Positions 1 through 6,461 of a stretch of 42,714 nt of DNA are shown one piece after another. Every line of letters begins with the position of its first letter. The stretch's first letter is position 1. This DNA is from Thalassotalea litorea (GTDB taxonomy: Bacteria; Pseudomonadota; Gammaproteobacteria; Enterobacterales; Alteromonadaceae), in the NCBI RefSeq assembly GCF_005843925.1, contig NZ_VCBC01000020.1, positions 1 through 42,714 of the forward strand, in the 5' to 3' direction. Below the pieces are notes generated by a model that was not told the DNA's origin, ran no database searches, and saw only the letters and a list, made by a program, of their open reading frames with translations. Position numbers and translations under genes: made by a program.

Positions 1-62
1 AGTGCTTTTCTATTAATTAGTCCTTTGTTCGCTGACTTAGAGTCAAATACGAATTCATGCTC

Positions 63-118
63 GAACGGCTGCAGTTCGCTCACAAGAGACATTAACCTTT
101 TCAATCAGTTAACGTCAA
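63..118. repeat. Interspersed repeat, full copy 1
   Basis: This is the first full copy of a repeat found between the small genes of the left edge. It has a 5' part with TTCGCTC (63-81) and a 32-bp block (87-118) that matches 30 of 32 bases of the copy at 1911-1942. The block contains an inverted pair TTAAC/GTTAA separated by 11 bases (92-96 and 108-112). It lies just downstream of the 165-614 gene in that gene's reading direction. Function is unknown. Confidence 0.75.
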
Positions 119-139
119 CTCAGTGCCAAACTTGGTCGG

Positions 140-153
140 TTAGCAATTGCTAA
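140..153. repeat. 14-bp perfect palindrome after the 165-614 gene
   Basis: TTAGCAATTGCTAA is a perfect palindrome 12 bases beyond the stop codon of the gene at 165-614. There is no loop and no clear T-tract, so it is a weak terminator candidate. It could be a protein-binding site or chance in AT-rich DNA. Confidence 0.35.
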
Positions 154-164
154 TATACGATTTA

Positions 165-614
165 TTAGTTTGCTTTAACCCTTTCTAAAACAAACTCAAA
201 ACCTTGCTCTACGGTTCCGGAAAATGAAGTAAACCTCCATAAATCATTGTCCATTACAGCTCTTACGCCACCTGAACTAGTCCCATACTTGGTTCCTTTT
301 ACAATAAGAAGCCTGCAATCATTGTTATTTGTAAACGTTTCATTAACAGCATCGAATAATTCTTTGCCATGGCTCACTGTTAAAGGCGCATCACCTAAAT
401 CTTTAGATAGCGCCCTTACCTTTTTAACAAAGACGCCGTCTTTATGATTATATATATTCCGTTCTTTATCTTTGTGATCTTGTTCAGCAGTAAACACAAA
501 ATGATTTTCTGTTTTAGAAATCCATGAATACTGATCTCTTTGAGTTGCACCGTATACTTTAAGTGCATTTTTCAAACCATTTATAAATTTTGGTAACGGC
601 TTAGATGGTTGCAT
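165..614 (-). CDS. Hypothetical protein, 149 aa
   Basis: No family is recognised. The protein is soluble-looking: it has no signal peptide or membrane segment, a basic N-terminus, and a mixed alpha/beta composition with a repeated glycine/serine turn (GTSSGG) near residue 113. A ribosome binding site GGAG sits 6 bases before the ATG, which supports both the start and the reality of the gene. It is the last of five same-strand small genes in this window, each separated from the next by repeat-containing spacers, so it may continue an array beyond the left edge. A mobile or cassette-type origin is possible but unproven. Confidence 0.6.
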   Translation of the reverse strand: MQPSKPLPKFINGLKNALKVYGATQRDQYSWISKTENHFVFTAEQDHKDKERNIYNHKDGVFVKKVRALSKDLGDAPLTVSHGKELFDAVNETFTNNNDCRLLIVKGTKYGTSSGGVRAVMDNDLWRFTSFSGTVEQGFEFVLERVKAN

Positions 615-945
615 AAAATCTCCGGTAGCAAGCTAACAATTTATTATTTAGGCGGCTCAATAATTTTCTTTTATGGGAATTTCGAGTGACTCTAGTTCGC
701 TCTAAACAGCCCCTGGCTGCTCATCCAAATTAACCGATTGCTATGACTGACGCAAACATGCTCATGCCAAATTCGGTTAAAAGTATTGCCGAGTATTAAA
801 AAAATAGTAATTACTATTTTCTTTAGTAATTCGCAGTAAAAACTCAATGCCCGTAACTCGCTCACTATAGTCACCCCAACCTGGAACAGACCATACTTAT
901 CTGCTTCGGGTCATGCGCCTGTTTCATGCGTTTTTGGGAAATTTG
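615..945. other. 331-bp spacer with repeats and a long imperfect hairpin
   Basis: No credible gene lies here. It holds a copy of the 19-bp repeat element at 684-702 and a weaker one near 855-870. An extended imperfect hairpin runs from 730 to 780: TTAACCGA at 730-737 pairs with TCGGTTAA at 773-780, and the flanking inner bases continue the pairing with mismatches (TTGCTATGA with TCATGCCAA). In the direction of the genes, GCTTAAC overlaps the stop codon of the 946-1371 gene and happens to fit the RYYYAAC pattern of integron attC sites. No matching GTTRRRY end was found. Confidence 0.55.
684..702. repeat. Interspersed repeat, 19-bp partial copy
   Basis: GAGTGACTCTAGTTCGCTC is one of at least four copies of the 19-bp portion of the left-edge repeat (others at 63-81, 1423-1441 and 2992-3010). 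It differs from the 1423-1441 copy at only two central positions. It lies between the 946-1371 and 165-614 genes. Confidence 0.65.
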
Positions 946-1371
946 TTAAGCACCAGACTTCCATAACCGAATGGTTTCTTGATATTTATCGTCAACAATC
1001 TCGTCATCGTCTGGACAGGAAAATAAAACAACTTGGAGAGCACTATAGGATTCTGGATATTCAGAAAGTTTATCCATAATATCTAATGCTTCGTTGTCTG
1101 AAAGTTCCATCTTGTTAATATACGAAAGTGAAGCTGGTTCAACAATTTCTTGTACAGGACTAGAAAATGAGTCCTTCCAATATTTGTACATTTCCATATG
1201 CTTGGCATGTTCGAGTTTTTCTGATGCTGGCATACGACATATTTCATGAAGCACCAGAAAAGGAGCGTCTTCACCAATTTCTATCGATTGTGCTACGATT
1301 CGCTTCCATTCACTTTCATCATGGTAAGGAAATTTGCAATCAATACTGTAATAAAATTCTTCGTAGTTCAT
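946..1371 (-). CDS. Hypothetical acidic protein, 141 aa
   Basis: No family is recognised. The protein is acidic and probably all-helical, with no signal peptide or membrane segment. Its C-terminal half has a run of acidic residues (PDDDEIVDD, about residues 120-128). The start is the first ATG of the frame and begins MNYEEFYYSID. No convincing Shine-Dalgarno sequence precedes it, so either the start or strong expression is uncertain. It sits in the same-strand array of small genes, flanked on both sides by copies of the interspersed repeat. It resembles the immunity-type or cassette-borne small proteins often seen in accessory regions, but that is only an impression. Confidence 0.55.
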   Translation of the reverse strand: MNYEEFYYSIDCKFPYHDESEWKRIVAQSIEIGEDAPFLVLHEICRMPASEKLEHAKHMEMYKYWKDSFSSPVQEIVEPASLSYINKMELSDNEALDIMDKLSEYPESYSALQVVLFSCPDDDEIVDDKYQETIRLWKSGA

Positions 1372-1422
1372 TTAATAGCCAACGTGCCAATGGATATTTA
1401 GCTGAATCTTTTGTCACCAGTT

Positions 1423-1441
1423 GAGTGACTGCAGTTCGCTC
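1423..1441. repeat. Interspersed repeat, 19-bp partial copy
   Basis: GAGTGACTGCAGTTCGCTC lies in the 80-bp spacer between the stop of the DCC-family gene and the start of the 946-1371 gene. The central CTGCAG is shared with the copy at 63-81. The downstream 32-bp block present at 87-118 and 1911-1942 is missing here. Confidence 0.65.
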
Positions 1442-1451
1442 ATTAAAGCCG

Positions 1452-1883
1452 TTACTTTAAGAATTTATTTCTGATCTCCGGCGTCGGAATAATACACTGT
1501 TCTCGCCTTCCAAATAGCTTGTATCTATTTCTCGCAAAGCATTTATAGAAAAAATCCCTAAATTGCGGCGGTAGAATTAATGTTGTTCTAATTAACTGCC
1601 AGAAACCTTTGAGATCTTTTGTTATCTCCAGAGCGGCATCCGTTCTAAAGTAGCACTTCCCGCTCTTAATAAGTAGAAAGGTATCTACCCCTACATCATT
1701 AACTTGATATTGCTCTATTAAAGCTTGGCCTGCTTCACTTTGCATTGAAGCAAATCTATATTTGTCGTGAATATCTCGCTCAATAATGAAGTTAACAGCG
1801 CCATTGCAAAAATTGCAAATACCATCAAATATCACGATGTTATGACTAGAAATGATATCTTCGTAAGAACCCATTTTGCTCAT
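1452..1883 (-). CDS. DCC-family thiol-disulfide oxidoreductase-like protein (DUF393)
   Basis: This is a small thioredoxin-fold-like protein of the DCC family (Pfam DUF393), whose name comes from an N-terminal D-x-x-C-x-x-C motif. Here it reads FDGICNFCNGAVNFI, with the two cysteines about 22 and 25 residues from the start. A later YKLFGRRE segment near the C-terminus is also usual in this family. The function is not firmly known; a disulfide redox role is inferred from the CxxC. The frame opens with a GTG at 1889, but ATG 1883 or ATG 1874 are more usual starts and I use 1883. The family is common in marine bacteria, and here the gene lies in the repeat-separated accessory array. Confidence 0.8.
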   Translation of the reverse strand: MSKMGSYEDIISSHNIVIFDGICNFCNGAVNFIIERDIHDKYRFASMQSEAGQALIEQYQVNDVGVDTFLLIKSGKCYFRTDAALEITKDLKGFWQLIRTTLILPPQFRDFFYKCFARNRYKLFGRREQCIIPTPEIRNKFLK

Positions 1884-1888
1884 TACCA

Positions 1889-1942
1889 CCGTCTACTGCT
1901 CGCTCTTTAAAGACATTAACCGTTTCAATTAGTTAACGTCAA
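1889..1942. repeat. Interspersed repeat, full copy 2
   Basis: This is the second full copy of the left-edge repeat. The 32-bp block at 1911-1942 differs from that at 87-118 at only two positions and keeps the TTAAC-N11-GTTAA inverted pair (1916-1920 and 1932-1936). The CGCTC portion at 1901-1905 is more diverged. It fills almost the whole gap between the L,D-transpeptidase stop and the DCC gene start. Confidence 0.75.
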
Positions 1943-1958
1943 TTAACGATTGTTGTTA

Positions 1959-2681
1959 TTATCCTTTTAGAGGATTTATAGCTCTATATTTAGATTCGAT
2001 TTGTCTATATAGCTCTGCTGTCCACTCTGGAGCATCGACAGGTATCTCAAGACTATTCAAAGAAGGATTGGTTGGTGAAATCAAAACTGTAGTTTTGCTT
2101 CGCCCAGCATCATGCACCAATGTAAATAATTCTTCAATTGCCTCGTCCCCCATGGCTAAGCATCCTATTGAAGAAGCTTTTCCATGAATAAATATATTTG
2201 TTCCAGGTTCGGTGCGTCCTTCATGATTGGCGTGATACGTATCAAATTCGTTTGGATAATTAAGCTTCATTGATAAGTGATAAGCACTATTAGGATTGAA
2301 CCCTACAATTTTATATATACCTTCAGGAACTTGTCTATCGCCTTCTTCCAACTTAGGACCTAACTCACCACTCGCGGCCTTAACAGGATAACTTGTTATC
2401 AATGTATAGCTCTCATTATCATTCGCCGCCCAGACTTCCAAAGTATCCGTGTCTTTAAAAGCTACGAAAGATAATTTTGGGGGAGGATAGAATACCCCTT
2501 TTTGATTGAAAATAGGCTTTAACTTATTTCTCGCATCCGGCCCATACTCATCAATCACCTCTGATACAGTTTTCTTTCCCATAACCTTCACCACTAAAGG
2601 ATGCCAAGTAGCTCTTCCGTATTGATAAAAGCAAATAGCTAATACCGCTATTAAAGTTAAAAGAATATAGAATTTTTTCAT
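1959..2681 (-). CDS. L,D-transpeptidase family protein, YafK-like
   Basis: This is a predicted envelope enzyme of the YkuD/L,D-transpeptidase fold. The N-terminal residues 5-20 form a hydrophobic signal or anchor segment that directs the protein to the periplasm. The catalytic motif is present as IFIHGKASSIGCLAMG, with His166 and Cys174, in the spacing of the YafK (DpaA-like) branch. In E. coli that protein has been described as an amidase releasing Braun lipoprotein from peptidoglycan rather than as a transpeptidase. Length (240 aa) fits YafK. The gene sits alone among repeat-bearing spacers, with no cell-wall neighbours, so which substrate it acts on cannot be read from context. Confidence 0.85.
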   Translation of the reverse strand: MKKFYILLTLIAVLAICFYQYGRATWHPLVVKVMGKKTVSEVIDEYGPDARNKLKPIFNQKGVFYPPPKLSFVAFKDTDTLEVWAANDNESYTLITSYPVKAASGELGPKLEEGDRQVPEGIYKIVGFNPNSAYHLSMKLNYPNEFDTYHANHEGRTEPGTNIFIHGKASSIGCLAMGDEAIEELFTLVHDAGRSKTTVLISPTNPSLNSLEIPVDAPEWTAELYRQIESKYRAINPLKG

Positions 2682-2829
2682 ATAAATTTATAGGTGATTA
2701 CTGACTTAAAACTTCCGTTATTCGCTAACTGCAGCTGCTCGCGACTAACAACTTTTCAATAACTTACGTTATTTATGGCGACGTCGCAAATGTGCCATTC
2801 AGAGTCATACGCTATTCCATTTATTTACT

Positions 2830-2964
2830 CCGTCATCCCTTGCTCCAACACGGAACCTCCCTTCGATTTGCTGAGACTTGCTTACTTAGTTCTTAAGCTA
2901 AGAAATTGAAATAAATAGGACACAGCGTGGGATACGAGGCCCCGCAACAAGTGCGGGATGACGG
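2830..2964. repeat. 135-bp MITE-like element with 10-bp inverted terminal repeats
   Basis: CCGTCATCCC at 2830-2839 is exactly repeated in inverted orientation as GGGATGACGG at 2955-2964. The right end also contains a hairpin CCCGCA-ACAAG-TGCGGG (2941-2957), the form of the GTCATCCCGC-type intergenic repeats common in marine proteobacteria. No target-site duplication was evident. It is non-coding and could be a MITE or a pair of REP-like units in inverted orientation. Confidence 0.6.
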
Positions 2965-2991
2965 TGGATATTATAGAGATAGCCGGATGTT

Positions 2992-3010
2992 CAATGACTC
3001 AAATTCGCTC
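2992..3010. repeat. Interspersed repeat, diverged 19-bp copy
   Basis: CAATGACTCAAATTCGCTC matches the 19-bp portion of the left-edge repeat, with differences at the first and third bases and in the centre. It lies between the P-loop gene and the L,D-transpeptidase gene. Confidence 0.5.
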
Positions 3011-3055
3011 AACTCGTCCGCTTACTGCCTAGTTAAATTACTGGATAAGGTTGAC

Positions 3056-3080
3056 CGACGCAAACTAGCTTTTGGCGTCG
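3056..3080 (-). terminator. Hairpin after the P-loop gene
   Basis: CGACGC (3056-3061) pairs with GCGTCG (3075-3080), extended by AAA/TTT with one bulged G around a CTAGC loop. It begins 25 bases past the stop codon of the 3106-3591 gene. There is no good T-tract in the gene's direction, so termination is only a possibility. Confidence 0.35.
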
Positions 3081-3105
3081 TACACTATCTATTTTATTAA
3101 TACCG

Positions 3106-3591
3106 CTATTCGTTAATATTCAGTCTATAGATAACTTTTTCCCCGGCAAAGCTGTCATACAAGGCTTGATGCGAGGCAAGTGAGAAGGTATCGGTTCGGG
3201 ACTCATAATCCTTTATCCAATCCAGGAGCATCGAGAGATTCTCGTCCTGAGCGTGTTTTGATGGGTATTTATGGGGTTCCCATGGGCGTTTTTTCGCATT
3301 ATCGATACAATCCTCAATACTGAGATTCAAAAAGATTGCTTTATCGGCATACCCCATTACATATTCAATTAGGTCGGAATAACAGCCTTCGATAACCCAG
3401 ACTGTATTGTCATTCATAAACCCATCGATTTTTACAGAAGATTGCTCAAGAGGTTGCCGCGTTGGCGGATTGGTATTTTTCCAGGCAATCTCATCAAGAT
3501 CGAAATGAGCTAACTCATATTTGGATGCGAGTTTTCGAGCCAAGGTAGATTTACCGGAGCCGGAATTACCAAAAATCACGATTTTACACAC
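3106..3591 (-). CDS. P-loop nucleotide kinase-like protein (FlaR/adenylate-kinase-like)
   Basis: This is a small ATP-binding protein of the adenylate/shikimate-kinase-like group. The Walker A motif GNSGSGKST lies at residues 8-16. It is followed by the HFDLDEIAWK segment typical of proteins annotated as topology modulation protein FlaR or AAA ATPase, and by VIEGCYSD and an AIFLNL strand as in nucleotide kinases. The substrate is unknown. The start is GTG at 3591 with AGAAG about 6 bases upstream. Length (161 aa) is normal for the group. It is the first gene of the repeat-separated array and is cut off from the next locus by the receptor gene's terminator. Confidence 0.75.
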   Translation of the reverse strand: MCKIVIFGNSGSGKSTLARKLASKYELAHFDLDEIAWKNTNPPTRQPLEQSSVKIDGFMNDNTVWVIEGCYSDLIEYVMGYADKAIFLNLSIEDCIDNAKKRPWEPHKYPSKHAQDENLSMLLDWIKDYESRTDTFSLASHQALYDSFAGEKVIYRLNINE

Positions 3592-3667
3592 TGCACTTCT
3601 CCGCCAACTACAACTTAAAATCGGTAAAACATAACCCTAAGAGAATAGACTTTTCTAGAGATAGTAA

Positions 3668-3694
3668 AAAGGGACCTGTGAAACAGGTCCCTTT
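3668..3694 (-). terminator. Rho-independent terminator of the TonB receptor gene
   Basis: GGGACCTGT (3671-3679) pairs perfectly with ACAGGTCCC (3683-3691) around a 3-base loop, with flanking A/T pairs. Read on the minus strand, the stem is followed by a run of five T. It lies 32 bases past the stop codon at 3726. Confidence 0.9.
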
Positions 3695-3725
3695 AACAGG
3701 TTTGCCGGTTTAAACGCCAGCGAAA

Positions 3726-6152
3726 TTAAAAGCTATATTTCGCTTTAATACCACCATTGATACCCTGACCAATACCGAAACGTGTATAACCGGTATCGAT
3801 TACAGCACCTTCGTAATACAACTCATCAGTGATGTTTTCTACGTAAGCACTAAACTGCCAGGATTCAGTGTAAAGGTTTGCAACCGCACCGAGTAAACCG
3901 TAGGCGTCTTGTTCAAGTAAGTCACTTCCACCCATGAATTCATCGCCGAAGGTTTCTGATTGCCATGCGTAGGATAGTTGTAAATCCAAATCCATTTCGC
4001 TAGTCAATTCCAAGCTGTAGCTGCCGATAAAGGTAAACGTTGCTTCCGGCGCAGAAAGCTTCTGACCAGCAATGGATTCACCATCGGCACTTTCACCTTT
4101 TATCACTTCAGAATTTTGCAACGCGCTGGCAACAAATAAACGCAAACTCTCAGTCGGTTTCCATGTCGCATCAAATTCCACACCCTTACCTTCGGCTTCA
4201 CCGATATTCTTGATGATCACACCACCGGCGTTCGGGAACGTGCCTTGGAAATCCGTATAATCGTAATAGTAAACACCTAAGTTGACGTTCAGGCTATTAT
4301 CGAAGAAATCACCTTTCATACCGATTTCATAGCTATCTACAATCTCAGGGTCGTAAGTCGCTAAACTACTGCCTTCTGGTAATTCGCCGCCATATAATTC
4401 TGAGCCCCAGAATTCTTCATCGATGCCATCAATCACACCATCCGGCTCATAATCGAACCACTCTTCGTCTTCATCGAAGCCGGTCCAATCCATATAATTG
4501 ATGTTAAATGCGAAGGTATTAAAACCACCGGCTTTATAGCCTCGGGAATAGTTGGCGTATACATTAATGTCTTCGGTTAACTGATGATTAATCGCAACAC
4601 GGGGAGTAAATTCTGACCAGTCTTGCGTGTCATCAATCCATTCACCTGCCGTGTGAGCGCCAACTAACCAATAGTGTCCTAACCAACCATCGGGTTCCGG
4701 AAGGTTTAAACCAAACTCTTTTTCATCATAGGAATAGCGTGCACCAAGGGTAATATCGGTGGCGTCGGTAATCGACCAGGTGATATCACCATAGATACCC
4801 CAACCTTGGTTAGTACCGCGAGCAAAAACTTGCTCTCGAACACCATCAACACCATCGCCAGGACCTGGGATCTCTTCATCGTCGATCATCATCTGAATAT
4901 CATCAGCATCATCGACAAAATCGAGCCCGTACCAACCGTCGACAAACAACTCATGACAATCAGCGTAATACGCACCCGGATCGGAACTGATATCGCCTAA
5001 AGGCTCGTCCCACTCTTCAAGGTACGGCAGATAAGAACAAAACGCATCATCGTCATATTCGTTGTAGAATTGCGAATCAATGGTTTCTTGATATGCACTG
5101 ACACCGACAAACCAATAGATGTCAGATTCATTGTCAGAGTTTAAACGAAATTCTTGCGAGACATATTCGGTATCATCTACCTGAGAGTAGTTACCAAATG
5201 GCATTGCGGTACCATCGTAGTCCTCAACGTAATCCCAGGTGTAATTTTTCATCGCCGTTTGTGAGGTGAAAATCACACTGCCAAAGTCATGCTCAATATC
5301 CAAAGTTACCGCGGTAACTTCGGCAACATCACGACTGTCTTTGCCGAGATCGGTTTCAATGGCGTCTGCTGCTCCTTCGGTCCAGAGTGAACGGTAGATA
5401 CCGCCATCCATATCACGATCTTCATAGTTCGCGCTTAGGCGAACCATAGTATCGGCGCCTTCATACTTTAAGATACCGCGCACAGCGGCAACATCGCGGC
5501 CACGAAGCTCATCACCCGCTAGATTGTCGATATAGTTATCTTCAGACGCATAATGACCGGCAACACGCAAAAACAGGTTATCGCTTAAATTCGTATTAAA
5601 AACACCGGTCACTTCTTGCAAGTTGTCGCTGCCTAAACCACCCTCAATACTACCTTCGGTACCATCAACTGCATCGTTTGAATAAATGCTAATTGCACCA
5701 GACGCAGCATTACGACCAAATAGCGTCCCTTGTGGGCCTTTGGTCACTTCGACGCGAGAGATATCAAAGAAAGAACCTAATGCACCACCGCTGCGACCTT
5801 GATAAACGCCATCAAAATACAAGCCGATAGAAGGATCGCCACCGATACCGTAATCCTGAGTGACAATACCACGGATACCAATCGTATCGACAAAACTGTC
5901 ATTACTGGTACCGCCATTAAGGCCTGGAGTGAACTTGGACAAGGCTACTGCATTATCGATGTTGTAATCATCAATAAAGTTTTCATTAAAAGCGCTTACC
6001 GAAACCGGAACTTCTTTCAGCGTTTGTGCACGTTTTTGAGTGACAACAATGACTTCATAGTCATCTTCTTTGGCGGCCTCTTCAGCATACGACACCGAAG
6101 TAGTAAAAAACGATGCTACGGCTAAAGCAAGTAAGGATTTACGATGGTTCAT
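3726..6152 (-). CDS. TonB-dependent outer-membrane receptor
   Basis: This is an outer-membrane active-transport receptor of 808 aa, driven by TonB. A signal peptide (residues 1-23, ending SYA) is followed by a TonB-box-like EVIVVTQKR (33-41), the plug domain (about 45-160, with IGIRGIV, GLYFDGVY and KGPQGTLFGRNAASG) and a beta-barrel ending in the terminal phenylalanine of KAKYSF. The type is the broad sub-family with QGTLFGRN plugs, whose substrates are often organic. Unusual points are very acidic extracellular-loop candidates (about residues 409-438 and 555-582) and one cysteine pair, Cys372 and Cys399, that could form a disulfide in such a loop. It lies next to the polyamine/beta-alanine catabolic genes but has its own terminator. 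A role in uptake for that pathway is inference. Confidence 0.92.
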   Translation of the reverse strand: MNHRKSLLALAVASFFTTSVSYAEEAAKEDDYEVIVVTQKRAQTLKEVPVSVSAFNENFIDDYNIDNAVALSKFTPGLNGGTSNDSFVDTIGIRGIVTQDYGIGGDPSIGLYFDGVYQGRSGGALGSFFDISRVEVTKGPQGTLFGRNAASGAISIYSNDAVDGTEGSIEGGLGSDNLQEVTGVFNTNLSDNLFLRVAGHYASEDNYIDNLAGDELRGRDVAAVRGILKYEGADTMVRLSANYEDRDMDGGIYRSLWTEGAADAIETDLGKDSRDVAEVTAVTLDIEHDFGSVIFTSQTAMKNYTWDYVEDYDGTAMPFGNYSQVDDTEYVSQEFRLNSDNESDIYWFVGVSAYQETIDSQFYNEYDDDAFCSYLPYLEEWDEPLGDISSDPGAYYADCHELFVDGWYGLDFVDDADDIQMMIDDEEIPGPGDGVDGVREQVFARGTNQGWGIYGDITWSITDATDITLGARYSYDEKEFGLNLPEPDGWLGHYWLVGAHTAGEWIDDTQDWSEFTPRVAINHQLTEDINVYANYSRGYKAGGFNTFAFNINYMDWTGFDEDEEWFDYEPDGVIDGIDEEFWGSELYGGELPEGSSLATYDPEIVDSYEIGMKGDFFDNSLNVNLGVYYYDYTDFQGTFPNAGGVIIKNIGEAEGKGVEFDATWKPTESLRLFVASALQNSEVIKGESADGESIAGQKLSAPEATFTFIGSYSLELTSEMDLDLQLSYAWQSETFGDEFMGGSDLLEQDAYGLLGAVANLYTESWQFSAYVENITDELYYEGAVIDTGYTRFGIGQGINGGIKAKYSF

Positions 6153-6461
6153 AAACTACGACTTCCCTAAATTAAAAAGCGATTATTTTTATTGTTTAAA
6201 TGAGCAATAAATTATGATTATTTTTTCGTCATTTGCATTCGATAATACACGCCGCGTAAAATAAATCAAACAGTAATGTAAAATTATCGTGAAATTTTAT
6301 TACGGTAAAAATTTTTTCAATTGTGTTGAACAACCAAGGTGCAAACATGCACCTTAACGGTTAGTAACGAGCACTGAAAACCAATATTAAGCGGAATCAG
6401 ACAACAAAAAAGGAAGCGATGCTTCCTTTTTAATTTTTTCATTTATCACGCTTAAGGTGGC
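6153..6461. promoter_or_regulatory. 309-bp upstream region of the TonB receptor gene
   Basis: This AT-rich gap lies between the puuC stop and the receptor start. It carries the puuC terminator at its right end and a perfect 8-bp inverted repeat AAGGTGCA-AACA-TGCACCTT at 6336-6355, which lacks a T-tract and is a better operator than terminator candidate. A weak PuuR-like match (10 of 15 positions) lies at 6318-6332. A Shine-Dalgarno GGGAAG precedes the receptor ATG by 9 bases. No gene was seen. Confidence 0.45.
6407..6431 (-). terminator. Rho-independent terminator of puuC
   Basis: AAAAAGGAAGC (6407-6417) and GCTTCCTTTTT (6421-6431) form a perfect stem around a GAT loop. On the minus strand it ends in a T-run and lies 30 bases past the puuC stop. 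Confidence 0.9.

Larger units (their letters stand above)
2682..3105. other. 424-bp spacer: diverged repeat, 135-bp inverted-end element, hairpin
   Basis: No gene is seen here. From left to right it holds a diverged copy of the interspersed repeat (about 2731-2770), a 135-bp element with perfect 10-bp inverted ends (2830-2964), the 19-bp repeat at 2992-3010, and a hairpin at 3056-3080 just past the stop of the P-loop gene. It is a mosaic of small repeats with nothing that looks coding. Confidence 0.6.

Noticed and set aside
692..874. A 60-codon open frame on the minus strand in the 615-945 spacer
   Set aside because: It overlaps the 19-bp repeat and the long hairpin, has no ribosome binding site, and its composition looks like translated AT-rich spacer.
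63..1942. Calling the spacers integron attC sites
   Set aside because: Only one stop-codon junction fits RYYYAAC, no paired GTTRRRY end was found, and no integrase is visible. Kept only as a hypothesis.
63..3010. CRISPR array
   Set aside because: Copies are few, irregularly spaced by whole genes and of uneven length, and no cas genes are present.
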